A stretch of DNA of 64,000 nt from Opeltia flavorubescens (Eukaryota; Ascomycota; Lecanoromycetes; Teloschistales; Teloschistaceae), in contig KE546968.1 in NCBI GenBank assembly GCA_000442125.1, positions 337,932 through 401,931 of the forward strand, given 5' to 3'. Below, piece by piece: positions 21,632 to 35,000 of this stretch. The position numbers were made by a program, and so were the translations under genes. How positions within the stretch are numbered: the stretch's first letter is position 1; the number at the start of each line of letters is the position of its first letter. Under the pieces are notes generated by a model that saw only the letters and a program-made list of their open reading frames with translations, ran no database searches and was not told where the DNA came from.

Positions 21632-24600
21632 TCATATACTCACATTACCCAAGTCCTCGTCAAAAGCACTGTCATTCCAATTCGGCGGGATTTCGTCTTC
21701 CAGCAACGCTTTCAAAGACCCATTGACCTCCTGAATACCGTTCGATCCCTGCTCTTCAGCGTACACGTCCTGATAAATACGTAAAAGGTACATTCGCAGC
21801 GTCCGGAGGCCTCGAAGGTAGCCTCGATCAATCCCCTCGGGATCATGAGGCGGGCAGGGATGCGTCCCCGAAACGTCGTCTTCCGTTGTGACGCAATTGG
21901 CAAAATCGATCAGCTTCAAGTCAACCTTGGAGCTGGCCTGCTCGTGGTCAAGGCCCTGCTGTGGAGGTTGAGCGTCGTACAGCATGAGTAAGCTGCTGGC
22001 ATAAAAGCGATAGCCAGGCAAGCCACGGATGATCTTGTCGAGCTTCGACAGCTTTTCAATCACTGCCGGTACGCGATCCAGAATGCTGGCACGTGATATG
22101 CCGTCGTACAAATACTGCTTGAGTGACTCCTGGAATTCGCGGCCAGCCTTTATATCACGCCCTGAATACTTATCCTTGTATATACGGACACCCTCTTTCA
22201 TGTCCCAGACTTGCATCCCACAGAGTCGCACCCCGAGTTGCTGCGACGTTGTGACCATGCATTTCCGCCGCTGGTTCGACTTTTTCTTTTCGTCCGCCTC
22301 GATCCCATACTGACGAGTACCCATTTTGAGATCAAGCACACAAGGTTTGGTCATCCCGGACGTTAAGTCTTCGAGAAGCAGGAATTGCTGTACCCGCTCG
22401 TCCGGCTGGCTTTGAGCTTGCTTAGGATTTGATGGTTTTTCCGCTGTTGGTGTCAGTATTGTCTCACGATGTCCGGGAGTTGAACCGTTATTGGTTATGT
22501 CTGATACTCCGTTTGTAGGCGCCGGCTCCTCGGTCGTCATGCTTGGAGTCATTTTGCTAGTACTGGCATTGTCAAGAGGTGCCGTCTTTGGTGTTTCGCA
22601 CGATTCCTTTTCCAGCTCCATCGGAAACATGTCCTGCTCGTCTTCGCCACCTAAACTAGGATCCTCGTGATACTCCAGAGCACCACGCTTGTCACTGTCT
22701 ACATCGCTTTGCTTACTGCGTAGACCACTTCCTGAATGCCTTCGTTGAATACGCCGACTGACCGGGATAGCTACGCTCGAACCGCATGTGTCGGGTATTG
22801 AATTCTCCCCGACTCTAGTACTGCTGACCTCTGTCTCTTTTGAAGCTCGACTGCCATTCAGCCGATGCGCTGGAAAAGCCAAATGGTGTTCCTTGCCCTG
22901 GATTGAGTTCCTCCGCAACGGCTCCTTACCTGCACCTGCAGAAACATTACCAGTGCTGTAGTCTCTCTTGAGGATCGGCGCCATGTTGATTGAATGTTTT
23001 GGGTCAGTTGTTTCCTTGACCCTCGGCAGAGTATTATGGTGGCGTCCGTGTTTCTGGTGCTTGTAAATTATTGGTGGAGAGAAGACTTCACGTAAAACCT
23101 GCTCGGCAAGCCTTGTGTTTACGCTTGTGGATCCCCAGCTGGGACTATGCCTGTGATGCGAGTTCGGGGCGCCAGGCCTTTCCTTTGCGTTGTGTGAGAG
23201 GACTTCCTTACCACGAAGCGGAACGTTTTCCCGTGGCTGACCCGTGTCGATCTGAGCCTCCTGATTGTTTGAGTGAGGAAATGGAGGATGGTACTGAGAT
23301 GGCAGCTTGAAGAGACCGTCAGGAATGATGTGGCGGTTGTTGGCGAACACCACTTGCGGCACTGGGCCAATCTTCTGAGAATGGCTTACCATTCGTGGCT
23401 GATGAATACTGGCGCCAGACGACTCGAGCCTCGCCTTGGGAACACTCCCCTGGGTTTCGCAACGGGGCGCGCCGGCATCGGGTGCCGACTTGTTGGTACC
23501 GCCATCAGCTAACGGATGTTGCTCGTTAAGATCGGGCTTTGGACGCTTCAGTGCTTTGCGATAGGTGACATTTAGAACACCAATATACCTGTCGATGAAG
23601 TCAAGAAATCAGTAAATGCCATACACCGTTGACGGTAGAAGGAAATAATGCTTCGCGTCTGATGATGCTGATTTTTGGTGAACAGGTTTTTGGAGCAAAA
23701 TCGCATACCTCGGCAAAAATTTGAGTAGCTCTGGATGTTGATATTCAATCACTTCATAGAATTCATTCTCCCGGTTGCTCAATGGCTTGCACACTGCTCG
23801 TTTAGAGAATTTGTATACGGTGCTATGACCGCCGACTTGATGTGTATAAGGTTTCAACTCCACAGCTCCAAAGGGCGCAGCTGATCGGGGAAGACCTTTC
23901 CGATACTTGGACCGTAAGATAGAAGGGCGTGCACCTGGCGAAGCTTTCGGAGTCGTCTCAGAGTCCGCGGTTACATCCCCTTCGTCACCACTAGTTAATC
24001 GAGCACTTTCATCCAAGGACTCATAATCTGATTCTGAAGCTGAGGAGACACCGCTTTCATGAGCCAAAAGGTCTTCATGAAGTAGAGATTTAGGCAGGTC
24101 GCCATGGAGGTAACGTTGTTTGTTTTGTGATTGAAGGGCAATGTCAACTTCCTCGAGCGGTGTTTTATCATCATCTCCTGCTGCAGACTCTGGCTTGTGC
24201 GGCAGCCTATGCTTGTTTTGTGCAGGCTCTTGAGCCGAAGTAACTCCAACATCCTTAAAATCCTCGAAACCATCCGGTGACGGAGCTTCGTGGGGATAGT
24301 ACAGTGCCGATGATATTTCCTCTTTGTCGGAATCCTCGTCACCTTCACCTTCAACACTGGGCTCGGCTTGTTGATGCTTTAGCCGAGCTCCAGGTCGGGA
24401 TTCTTGTTCAATAAGGCCCCGATCTTCGAGACTGAGCTGCGTGCTGTGCGGATCAGATCCACTTCGGCCGGGGAGTGCAAGTTTATGCTTTCGGATCTCG
24501 CTTAACAAATCGAGAGGCATTTGCTTGGTGGGATCGTGAGCCTGATAAAGTGAACTATGCTCGGCTGACTCCTTCTCCCCATGCTCCTCTTCCTCAGCAA

Positions 24601-25678
24601 GACTACTTCTTGGTTGTAATTCCCGGTGTTGCCGGTCTGCTTGGGTGGCGGATGATTGAGACTCACGGCGCGGACTACGGTCTTGCTGAGCAAGTCTGTC
24701 TGTGGCAACCTCATGTAGGCCATTCTTAGTGCTACCTTCCTTAGCTGTCGAATCCTGGACTAACAAAGATGCTTTTTCTTCGGTGGCCTTCCTTGCTTCT
24801 TGGACTGCGTTGTCCTTGAATAAGCCTAGTAGATGGCTCGACTTCCTGCTTCTGGCCGTCGAGCTGGGCTCTGCTTTCGCCAAAGTGGCCTCAATACGCT
24901 TTTCCACCCTCCCACTTCGGCTTGAACTTCGATTTCTCTTTCCATCGGCAATTGTACCCTCCGCCTCTTCGCCGACCTGTTCTCGGTCTTCAGAGGCCTT
25001 ACCCTGGCTTCCTGGCTCGATTTCCGATATTTTGGTGGTCGGTGCGTCCGACATGGTTATGTGAGACCCAATTCGTGTTGAATATAATGACTTGCCAAAG
25101 ACCTTACTAACTTGATGCTTTCCCGGGCTAAGGATATGAGCTATATGATGCTCAAAAGTTCCAATTTCCAATGGTTTGGATCCATGTTGCTGAAGACGGC
25201 GGGAGTGGCCTGAAGTACTTAAGTTGATATCGGAGAATGATGTGGTTAAAGACGGTTTGGGCGACAACGGTAACGGTTGGGGGCGTACGTTATCGGATGG
25301 TAGAGAATGCGGTAACGATGATGCAGAAGAAACTGGGTTGTCATCCAACATACCCAAATCTTGGGAAGGCATGGACTGTAGGTCGTCATTGCCATATTTG
25401 CTTGGAGGTAGGCGTGGGGTAGCGGCCGCACTGTCAAGAAAGTGTCCGTCGCCGACACGGCGCTGATCGAAATTATACCCTATTGATTCTTCGTCGCTCC
25501 CTCCATTGACAATCGCCGATCTTTCGCTTCTAGATTGTGGAAAGAATCTCGTCGACGTTATCGCTTTTGACTCCGGCGCGGGTGGAGAGGGTACATGTTG
25601 ACTGAGTGTCTGATTGTCAGAAAGCCTCACCGGAGAAGTAGGTGAGGTATTTTCTGGAGCGGAAAGGGTCTTTGACAT
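21632..25678 (-). CDS. KCS1: inositol hexakisphosphate kinase Kcs1
   Basis: Two exons (25678-23709, 23588-21632; 120-nt intron, phase 2, CCG AG|G TAT) give 1308 aa. The N-terminal about 600 residues are disordered, Ser-rich and highly charged. The kinase N-lobe begins around [19 protein letters not shown] and crosses the intron at [15 protein letters not shown]. The IPK signature PCVLDLKMG (PxxxDxKxG, inositol binding) is near residue 1069, then SSLLMLYD near 1187 and LKLIDFANC (metal-binding DFG-like IDF) near 1218. The enzyme makes 5-diphosphoinositol pentakisphosphate (5-InsP7) from InsP6 using ATP. It thereby affects phosphate sensing, vacuole function and stress signalling. A disordered insert of about 400 residues splits the lobes, as in other fungal Kcs1 proteins. 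Confidence 0.95.
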
Positions 25679-26865
25679 GAGGTGGACATTGGAAATGGTT
25701 TCCAGGCGATGTAGGATGGAACAGAAATTTAAGAAGGCGTCGATGCGCCAGGATGGAATGGGAACACAATGGCAGCAGCTTTGACCGCCTATTGGAGATC
25801 TACTGGAGCGAGGAGGATAACAAAGATCTGCACGTGCGGCTTCAGAGTGTCCTCACAGGGACTGTGGGGGGAAGAAGATGCACGAACACAAGGGGAGGTA
25901 TGATAGAGTACAGAAAATGCAAGACATCCGTAGGGATTATCTAGCGAATGACGTAGCTTGTCCCTTCTCAGGCTTCCGGCTCCTCTCCGCCTAAAGAGCC
26001 GCTTGACTATCCGCCGCTGTCCGCCACACACCTAACATAACGCAATCTAATAAATCTTCCCCTTGAGTCCTCTTCACAATTGCTACAAATTTCCCCATTG
26101 CATTCAGAAGTATCATGAAACTCAATGGTTGGAAATTTAGGTATTGATCGATGCCCTGGTTAAGAACAATGTTGGTCGGAAACCCAAGAACCAATCAGGC
26201 AAGCGGTTCGACGAACGTGATTTTCTTGAGCAAGGGGATGTTGCATTACCTGGCTGCGTCAGCCCATGATTTATCCGCTTAGCATAAATTTGCAAGCGAG
26301 CGATGATCAAAGGATATATTGATTGTAAGCAATATCTTTGAGGTAGTCGTGGTATCGATGTCCATATATATCGCCTCCCCTCCTCATTCTTACAGTATCT
26401 ACGACATAGTAAGCACGTCATGTTCCCCTCATAGCTCAACGTGACGTGGGAATGTTATGCACACTCTTGCTCTACATCCCCAAGCCCCGGTTCTCATACA
26501 CCGTACAAGTTCTTTGTGTTACTGTGAGCAATTACATAAACATTGCCATTATTCTGTGGCTGCTGTCCCTGCGTTACTCTCGTTGTAGAAGAGCTCTCGA
26601 AGGCCTTCTTCATACACTCGGAGAATTAAGCGCATGGTGGATCTAACCCGGAAATTGATCGATTTGGCCGCATACAGCGACGCGGATTATGGCGGCTGCA
26701 ATGAAGATTTCATATGCGAAAGGTACCGTCGTCTGGAGTGTATTCTCCTCATTCCTATCAGTACATGCATGATACACAACTTTGTCACATCAGGTCTGGG
26801 GTAACCCGATTGCAAGGGTCAAAGCTTATGCTTAACTTGAATGTTTGAGTATTAAGTCCTGAACC
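25679..26865. promoter_or_regulatory. divergent intergenic region, KCS1 / small secreted protein
   Basis: About 1.2 kb between two start codons pointing apart. It should contain both promoters. AT-rich patches occur at 26030-26200 and 26300-26400. No recognised gene, tRNA or repeat. Confidence 0.5.
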
Positions 26866-27456
26866 ATGTACCATCTGGTGATACAAGCACTTGTTTTATT
26901 TATATTTCCTCTCTTCTCATTATCTCTCACCCTTCCTTCTCCGACGACACCGTCCCGCTTTCATCACAACATCACCATTCCTTCCCTAGGGTATATCAGA
27001 ATAAATTGTTTCATCCAACCTCTCCCGCCCGCAAGCCGGCTGCCTAAAGCAAATGTTTACGACTGCTATTCCGCTCTACAGGTTCTCCTTATTGGTGATA
27101 AAGCGATGGCGCCCATGCACTTCACAGAGGATGAGAGGAGGGGTTTCAAGGTGCCTTTCGCATGGGGCCATGATTCATGCCAGATCATTATCAACAACCT
27201 AACACCAAATGCTGAAGACACTTTTTCGATTGTCTTGATTGCTCATCTGGCAGCCGAGATCACAGAAGCGTGTATAATGAGCACTCCGGCAAAATTGGGG
27301 GGCGATGTCAAGGTTGGGGATCAAGATCTGTTCGAAGTTATTGTAGCAGGGACAGGCTTAAAGAGTGAAGCATCGGATGTCGTTGATGGGCAGTTGAGTG
27401 CCGAGTCAGTGGCTGTGGAGAAACGAATCTTGGTGCCTGCTACGGGGACCAGCTAG
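26866..27456 (+). CDS. small secreted cysteine protein
   Basis: A single-exon frame of 196 aa. Residues 1-21 (MYHLVIQALVLFIFPLFSLS) are a clear signal peptide. The mature part has four cysteines, in INCFIQ, YDCYSAL, HDSCQI and TEACIM, enough for two disulfides, and sequons NIT and NLT. The pattern (hydrophobic strand, DCY...AL, W..DSC.I.I) recurs in a family of secreted proteins in filamentous ascomycetes whose function is unknown. Such proteins are often listed among candidate effectors, but nothing here shows a plant or animal target. The last 60 residues are Cys-free and acidic. Next to KCS1, divergent. Confidence 0.75.
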   Translation: MYHLVIQALVLFIFPLFSLSLTLPSPTTPSRFHHNITIPSLGYIRINCFIQPLPPASRLPKANVYDCYSALQVLLIGDKAMAPMHFTEDERRGFKVPFAWGHDSCQIIINNLTPNAEDTFSIVLIAHLAAEITEACIMSTPAKLGGDVKVGDQDLFEVIVAGTGLKSEASDVVDGQLSAESVAVEKRILVPATGTS

Positions 27457-27913
27457 TAGGGCTGTAGGGGCTTGAAAACTAAATGTCACTGATATCCAAC
27501 AGAATTGTATATATACTTTATCGCTAAGCATACACGTTCCCGAGATTCTCAAACAGAGAGTTCAGTGATATAACCAAAGATAATGCGCCATCCCAGTGAT
27601 GATTGACAAGCTACTCAGGAACCTCGGATGACAAACAAGGTGTATAGAGGCGGACGGGACACCGCACTTTCCGCCAGAAGTCAACAAACTTTATATAAAC
27701 AGCGGAGTGCGTAGCCCAGACATTCGAGGTAATCGAGGTATCTAATGCATTGTTTGTGTAAGCCCAGGCCCCTCTATTCACCGTTTTTGTCAAACGGGGA
27801 TCAGCCCCACTAAATAATCGCCCAGACGCGACACAGACGCGTAGAGTGAAATGGCCTATCAAGCTACCTTGGCTACATACGATCATTGCGATACCTAAAC
27901 CGAGCGAGCGACA
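27457..27913. other. intergenic region
   Basis: About 457 bases, carrying the 3' UTR of the secreted protein and the promoter of the AT-hook gene. Nothing further recognised. Confidence 0.5.
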
Positions 27914-29906
27914 ATGCCTAACCGAAGAGTCATTGAAGACTCCGATGAAGAAGACAACATCGATAACAGTCCAGTCAGACCGCCGAAACCGGCATCTGAA
28001 GAATCGCCCGCCCTGGTCTTGGATGAAACAGACAATCCGTCACAAATTGCCCTGGTTGTATCAGCAGTACAAAGTACTTCGTCTACAGGTTAGCTTCCCG
28101 ATGCTTAACAACAGCATTACATGATCTTAAGTGATTGCTTCTGACTACATAGCTACAGAGGTCCTCAGTCGCGATATCCAAGATGCATATGCTCACCTCA
28201 TTGAGCCCTCTACCAGTCGATCCTCTCGTTCTTCACATCCCTCTCTTGATTCACCATCGACCTCTAAACGGCGCGCCACAACTGATTTCGAGCTTGGGAC
28301 TATAAAAAAACCCAAAATTACTTACGGAGCGAGAAAGAGCAGGGATGAGCGTCGTCCGGGAACACTTAGTGATGATGATGAGGAGCCTGTGAAGATGAGA
28401 AAGCGGGCTAGGACAAGCACGGATGTGAGACAAGATCATGACGAGACAGGAAAGCAGGCCGAAGACCAAAGCTCGGGTGGTACCTCGTTCACTGGTTCAG
28501 GAAGGCATGATAGCAGTACACAGCCAAGCACAAGTGATCATGGAATGGCTCTCGATACTTCGATGCCTCCGCCAACGATCAGAACACCCGGTTCATCCAG
28601 GCAGCTTGTTCAGTCCAGCAATGGATCTTCGCTTCCGTCAACAGAACGGGCATCTTCCCAGCCATCAGGGACCAGCAGAACGGCCAGTGTACGCACTGAA
28701 GAAGATGATCATAGCCGACCCATTCTGCTTAGCCTTGGAAGCCCAGAAAGGAAGATTTCATCCATCTCAATGGCAAGCAAACGAGCGTTATCGGATCCTG
28801 AGTCACCTAAGATCATCCTAGGCGAGGAGTTGAGTTCTAGTGCACCGGCAGAATCACCTCTAAAGCGAGCACGCATCGATAGTACTCGTCCACACAATTT
28901 AGTCTCGAAATCACAGGATAGCTCGGGCGATGGTCATGACGAGCTCTCGCTGCCTACAAGATGTTCTCCAAGAAAGAAGAAGAATCAAGCGAAGTCTCCA
29001 GAAAGCGAATCAAGAAACGAGTCTGCAAAGGCGCATCAGGTAGGTGAATTAGGGTCGGATGATCTTATCTCGGATTTGCCAACGGAGAATTATCAGCCAC
29101 GTCCCAGTCGTTCCCGCTCCGCTCTATCGGCAGATGACCTAGTCATTCCCAAAGATTTCTCGAAACGGCCGGAGGCGCTTCTGAAGTCGAAGAAGTCGTC
29201 CAAGCGACGGAAGACTACAGCTTTAGAGGAAGCTAATGAGGCCGTCGAACCCGTCATCGTGGTACAACAAGATTCAGGTCTTGAAGTGCAAGCCGAACAC
29301 ATTCTAATCAGCATCAGCGATCCTGTGAAGGCATCTTCGCCCCAGCTTTCACCACCGCGGAAGAAGACTCGAGGCCGACCCAAAAAAGATGCCATTTTTC
29401 AAGAGGAGCCTATAGTTCTTCCTGTCATAGAGGTCCCTGCCAAAGAAAAAGAAAGCGAATTGGAATATACTAGTCCCATGAAGCAAGCAAGTCCACCTCC
29501 TGCTCCAACCAAAAGGGGCCGCAAACGAAAGAAGCCCACAGCCCAGGGTGACGATAAGCCTGCACAAGAACTTCTAGAGAGTATGGCTCTTTCCGCTGGC
29601 AAGGATTTGGGGACAGCTCTGGCGGAGTCTGACCCAAACATCCAGCCGTCTACATTGCGCACAGAAGAATCCTCGATAGTGGAGGACGATGTCAAGCAAA
29701 GCTTGTTTTCCATGTCTGAAGTACCGAAGCAACCATCAGAGAAGCCCGCGAACAACTCAAGCTCTCCTGTCAAGCTAAAAGGGGGAGAGCAAATAGCTAG
29801 GCCAAAATCTAGTAGCTCGGCCAAGCAGGAATCAAAATCGGTCTACCGCGTTGGACTGAGTAAGAGGCAGAGGATTCCATCTTTGTTGAGGGTTGTGAGG
29901 AAGTGA
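27914..29906 (+). CDS. AT-hook-containing, Ser/Lys-rich nuclear protein of unknown function
   Basis: Two exons (27914-28088, 28153-29906; 64-nt intron with branch ctgac) give 642 aa. The start is MPNRRVIEDSDEEDNID, an acidic patch that often precedes nuclear proteins. The protein is disordered, rich in Ser, Pro, Lys and Glu. It holds several basic clusters that look like nuclear localisation signals (KMRKRAR, PRKKKNQAK, KSSKRRK). Two AT-hook-like cores, RGRPKK near residue 462 and KRGRKRKKP near 510, would contact AT-rich minor groove. SP/TP sites (SPKII, SPLKR, SPRKK) suggest phosphorylation. I do not recognise an orthologue, and a chromatin role is only inferred. Confidence 0.75.
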
Positions 29907-30308
29907 GAATGGTGGGCAAAGGGGATACCTTCTCTGAAATGGAGATTCTTGTATGGCTTGACGATCGTGGGAGTTTGGGCTTTGGGAGGAGAGGAGGTAT
30001 CGGTTACGTTGGTCTTGCTTATTGTGGCCGTGGTCATGCATGATATACCCATTTGCAGAGTTATTTGCAGCGCTGTGTATTTAGAGCCATTGATGTTAGA
30101 TATACCTACTTCAAAGTCATAAGTATTTGGAGAGCTCCCGTGTTCACCATTATGACTCATAACAGTAAAAAATAGATAGTAAAAGACTCTCCATCTTGGA
30201 AGGAGATATGTTCATGTAGATTATGTCGAAGCTTCTAAAAATGAATTTCAAAGCTGTAGAATCGAATGATCCAGAGGAAAGGGTGGATAGAATTGGCAAA
30301 AATATTGG
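29907..30308. other. intergenic region, AT-hook gene 3' end / tRNA
   Basis: About 400 bases with no recognised gene except the tRNA terminator at its right end. Confidence 0.5.
30298..30302 (-). terminator. RNA polymerase III terminator of tRNA-iMet
   Basis: A run of five T on the minus strand starts seven bases past the 3' end of the tRNA, as needed for Pol III release. Confidence 0.8.
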
Positions 30309-30380
30309 TAGCAATTGATGGTTTCGATCCATCGTCCTCCGGGTTATGAGCCCGGCGCGCTTCCGCTGCGCCAAATTGCT
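30309..30380 (-). tRNA. tRNA-iMet: initiator tRNA-Met (CAU)
   Basis: A 72-nt cloverleaf without intron or encoded CCA. The acceptor stem AGCAATT/AATTGCT pairs fully and starts with A1-U72, a eukaryotic initiator hallmark. The D arm is GGCGCAGCGGAAGCGC. The anticodon loop is CTCATAA (CAU), flanked by three G-C pairs (GGG/CCC), also initiator-specific. The T arm holds ATCGAAA in place of TTC, with A54 and A60 as in eukaryotic initiators. Internal Pol III A and B boxes (B box GGATCGAAACC) are present. Confidence 0.96.
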
Positions 30381-32031
30381 GAATATATTTTTCAGATCTT
30401 ATTTCGCAATATAACCACTTCAATAATAGCTGCCTTGTCAGCAATAGCTGGCCCCCTTGATCTCCCGATCTTTATTCCACGTAGGCTGTGGCCATCAATA
30501 CAGGTTCTTATCTCTCTATGCGCAACGATTTCCACTGATGTCATGATGATCTAGGACACATTCATCTTTATAGATTGAGTTCCGAGGCTTGCATAGCGCC
30601 TTTGGGGTAGGGGTATACATGTCTACTCCCTTGCTAGGGCATTCAATTCACGTTGGTAAAAGTATTGTTTATTTGGCTCCTAAAACGATTACCGTACATT
30701 ACAATCTTGAAAAGCCTTGAGATTTGAACGCCTGATCGTAATCCATGTTCTCTACATATCGATTTCAAGGCAGTGATATGTACATTGCATGTGAACGGGA
30801 GATTTTTATTTTTTTCCGTTCACAACTTCTTTTCGTGTCAAGCGGTCGAGACATAGCATCGGATGCACTGCAAGAAAATGACAGAAACCCTGAGACATCC
30901 TGTTTGTATGGTAGGATATCTTCCGCTATACTGCATGGAATTATTACTCGGGGGCCTCCAGGGAAGCCCACTTCATAGCAAGGATCATATCTGAGGGAGC
31001 TCTACAACCTACGGCTACATCTACTTTATCGAGGCAACTCGCAATCACAGTATTATTGATAGCATAAGGCAAATTGACTTCCGAGATCTCGCTTTCTCTG
31101 CAATGCCCCTACAGCTCAGAATGAAGTATGGGGTTTCGGAATCACCGCCTTCCAGACCTTCACTCATCATTGGCTTGATGACTTCAGTTCAGCAATTGCG
31201 ACGTCAGGTTCCAGTATTAATGTTACTGAATATGAGATTAACAGATAGCTCCACCTCCCTCTTTTTTTATGTTCCAGTTAGAGGATGGCAGGTGAGATGC
31301 CGATATCGGGCACGATAACGGATAGGTCACGGAGAAGGTTTTGTTTGGGGCGAGGCGAGCTGCAAAAATCGGACAGAGAGCTGAAGGCCAATCGTACAGC
31401 GAGAAGCCCGCAGGTTAGAATCTAACGGGCTGCATACGATAACGTTGTTGATAGGATCAACATGGAGGAAGGAGTCAGAAGCGGCTATGATCTTCGATCT
31501 GACGATAAATTCCATTAATTGCTGATAGACTCGTCCGATTTTTCGAAGGGCACGTGCATTATAACATTTTGTCCATCGATTGCAGATCTCGGCAGCACGG
31601 CGTTTCCCTTTTTCGCCTAGTCAGGCACAACCGACTTGGCAACCTCGAAATTCGAGGCCTTTAACCTCTACAGTATTCGTTAACATCTCAAAATAAGTTT
31701 GATAGAAGCGTTGTTGGTTTTCTTTTCGCGATTAGGATATAGTCTTCTATCTTAGCATTTTGTGTCTCTTGCATACAGAAGGCTCGCTGCTCAGAACTGT
31801 TGAAATACTCGAATGTCGATTTGGCAACGTTAAATCATATATTGCAATGCAATGCTGATCGGCAATCAATTGAATCTTTCGATTCTGAAATTACTTATGC
31901 ATTCACGATCTTGCTTTATTATTTGTCATTAATCTGGTGAAAAGCTAGATCGAGGGAGCGCTTGGGTATAGTCACTACAGGCGTAGAACGGGTCCACATC
32001 GACTTAGGCCAACGGCCCCAAGGTTGTCATC
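30381..32031. promoter_or_regulatory. intergenic region upstream of the URA2-type gene
   Basis: About 1.65 kb, holding the tRNA upstream flank and the promoter and 5' UTR of the pyrimidine gene. AT-rich just before the gene (31700-31950). No coding features recognised on either strand. Confidence 0.5.
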
Positions 32032-35000
32032 ATGGCAGGGCCGCAGACCAATGGTACATCTCATGATGCAAGCGATACGAATGATCTTGCTATGCAACTT
32101 GAACTCAAGGATGGTTCAATACATCAAGGTTATAGTTTCGGGGCAAAGAAAAGCATCGCAGGAGAGCTGGTCTTTCAGACTGGCATGGTGGGTTATCCGG
32201 AATCTGTTACGGATCCATCATACCGGGGACAGATACTTGTTGTGACCTTTCCATTGATTGGCAACTATGGGGTTCCTTCAAGAGAAATCAGAGACTCCAT
32301 CGTTGAGGAACTGCCCGCCTACTTCGAGGCGTCCCAGATACACATTGCAGGACTGGTCGTCGCGTCATATTCAGGCGAAGATTACTCTCATCACCTTGCA
32401 ACCTCGTCACTTGGAACATGGCTGAAGGAGCAAGGTGTCCCGGCCATGCACGGCGTTGATACCAGGGCCTTGACTAAGCAGATTCGCGAGAAAGGCAGTA
32501 TGCTTGGGAAATTGACCATTCAAACGGAGAAAGCGATCAATGGCAAAACGAATGGCCAAGTTGAACCGGAGAATCATGTCCGACATGTTCTTGCTAAAGT
32601 CGATCCATCGGAGTTCGAAGATGTGGATTGGTTTGACCCTAACACGGTAAACCTGGTGGCGGAGGGTTAGATCGTCCTCGACTCCAACATTCTTACCGCT
32701 ATCCACTAACATCTGGCAACAGTNTCTATCCGAGAGCCTCATCTTTACAGCCCACAGCAAAGTAACGCTCTACATCACCCCTCTGGACGCCCCCTCAAAG
32801 TCGTATGCGTTGATGTTGGTCTGAAGTACAACCAACTAAGATGTCTCGTAAATCGAGGCGTCGAAGTTCTCGTTGTACCGTGGGACTACAACTTCCCAGA
32901 GCTTGTGGGTGATGACTATGATGGCCTCTTTATCTCCAATGGCCCTGGTGACCCGGCAATGCTAGAGAAAACCATAAATCACATTGCTACTGCGTTACGA
33001 GATAACAGAACCCCGATCTTTGCCATCTGTCTTGGCCATCAACTGCTTGCCCGCGCCGCTGGAGCTAGAACGATGAAAATGAAATTCGGCAACAGAGGTC
33101 ACAATATTCCATGCACAAGCTCCTTGACGGGGAAGTGCTACATTACCTCACAGAATCACGGCTATGCGGTTGACACGATGACGCTGCCCGCAGGATGGGA
33201 AGAGCTCTTCGTCAACGCTAATGATGGCAGTAATGAAGGAATCCGTCATACCCATCGTCCGTACTTCAGTGTTCAATTCCATCCAGAAAGTACTCCTGGA
33301 CCTCGGGATACCGAATTCCTCTTCGACGTTTTCATCAAATCCATAATGAATTGTGCCCAATGGCCAAAAGCTCTCCTCCATCCAGTCAATTATCTAGGGG
33401 AAAATGTAACCGACAAGAATCAGGAGCCAATGAAAGTCAATGTAAAAAAAGTGCTTGTGCTTGGTAGTGGAGGCTTGAGTATCGGACAAGCCGGCGAGTT
33501 CGACTACTCCGGAAGCCAAGCCATAAAAGCGCTCCAGCAGGAAGGGATCTATACCATCCTCATCAATCCCAACATCGCTACCATTCAAACTTCCAAAGGT
33601 TTGGCGGACAAGGTCTATTTTCTTCCGGTGACCAGAGACTCGGTGACAAAGATTATCAAGCATGAACGACCAGATGCAATATACGTGACTTTTGGCGGCC
33701 AAACCGCGCTCCAGGTTGGGATTCAGATGAAAGACGAATTTGCGGCCTTGGGCGTAAAAGTCTTAGGGACTCCCATAGAGACAATCGTGACAACAGAAGA
33801 CCGCGAGCTTTTTGCCCGTAGCATGGAGTCTATCGGCGAGAAGTGCGCCAAATCAGCTTCGGCAAGTTCTACAGAAGAAGCCTTGCAAGTAGTCAAAGAC
33901 ATAGGTTTCCCTGTTATCGTTCGAGCAGCTTACGCTTTAGGTGGCTTGGGCAGCGGATTCGCGTATGACGAGACCCAGTTGACGGATTTGTGCAATAAAG
34001 CCTTCGCAGCGAGCCCTCAGGTACTGATAGAACGCAGCATGAAAGGTTGGAAAGAAATCGAATACGAGGTCGTCCGAGATGCTCGAGACAATTGCATTAC
34101 TGTCTGCAACATGGAGAACTTTGACCCACTAGGCATCCACACTGGCGACTCCATTGTCGTAGCCCCCTCTCAGACACTATCCGACGCGGACTACAATATG
34201 CTTCGTACTACAGCAGTCAACGTCATCCGACATCTCGGGGTTGTGGGCGAATGCAACATACAGTATGCGCTCAACCCATTCTCGAAGGAGTATTGCATTA
34301 TTGAGGTCAATGCACGACTTTCTCGATCATCAGCGTTGGCGTCAAAGGCAACTGGATATCCGCTTGCCTTTATCGCGGCCAAGCTAGGTCTAGGTATTCC
34401 TCTGAACGAGATCTCCAATTCCGTGACGAAAGTCACTTGCGCTTGCTTCGAGCCATCCTTGGACTATGTCGTTGTTAAGATCCCGAGGTGGGATCTGAAA
34501 AAGTTCACGCGAGTTTCCACCGAATTAAACTCATCCATGAAGAGTGTGGGCGAAGTCATGAGTATTGGCAGGACATTTGAAGAGGCGATCCAAAAAGCAA
34601 TCAGATCAATTGACTTCCACAATCTGGGCTTCAACGAGACCAGCGCTTTGATGTCGATCGATAATGAGCTTCAGACTCCCTCGGATCAGCGCTTGTTTGC
34701 TATCGCGAACGCTATGCATTCTGGCTACAGTGTGGAGAAGATCTGGGAGATGACCCAAATCGACAAGTGGTTCTTGCACAAACTAAAAGGCTTGAGTGAC
34801 TTCGGAAAATCTATGACTCTGTATAACGCCAGCACGGTACCATCGACTTTGATACGGCGGGCTAAGCAACTTGGCTTTTCAGACCGACAGCTCGCTAAGT
34901 TCTGGAGCTCAAATGAACTTGCTGTACGCCGTCTTCGAACAGAAGCCGGCATCCACCCTTATGTGAAACAGATCGACACTGTGGCTGCTGAGTTTCCAGC

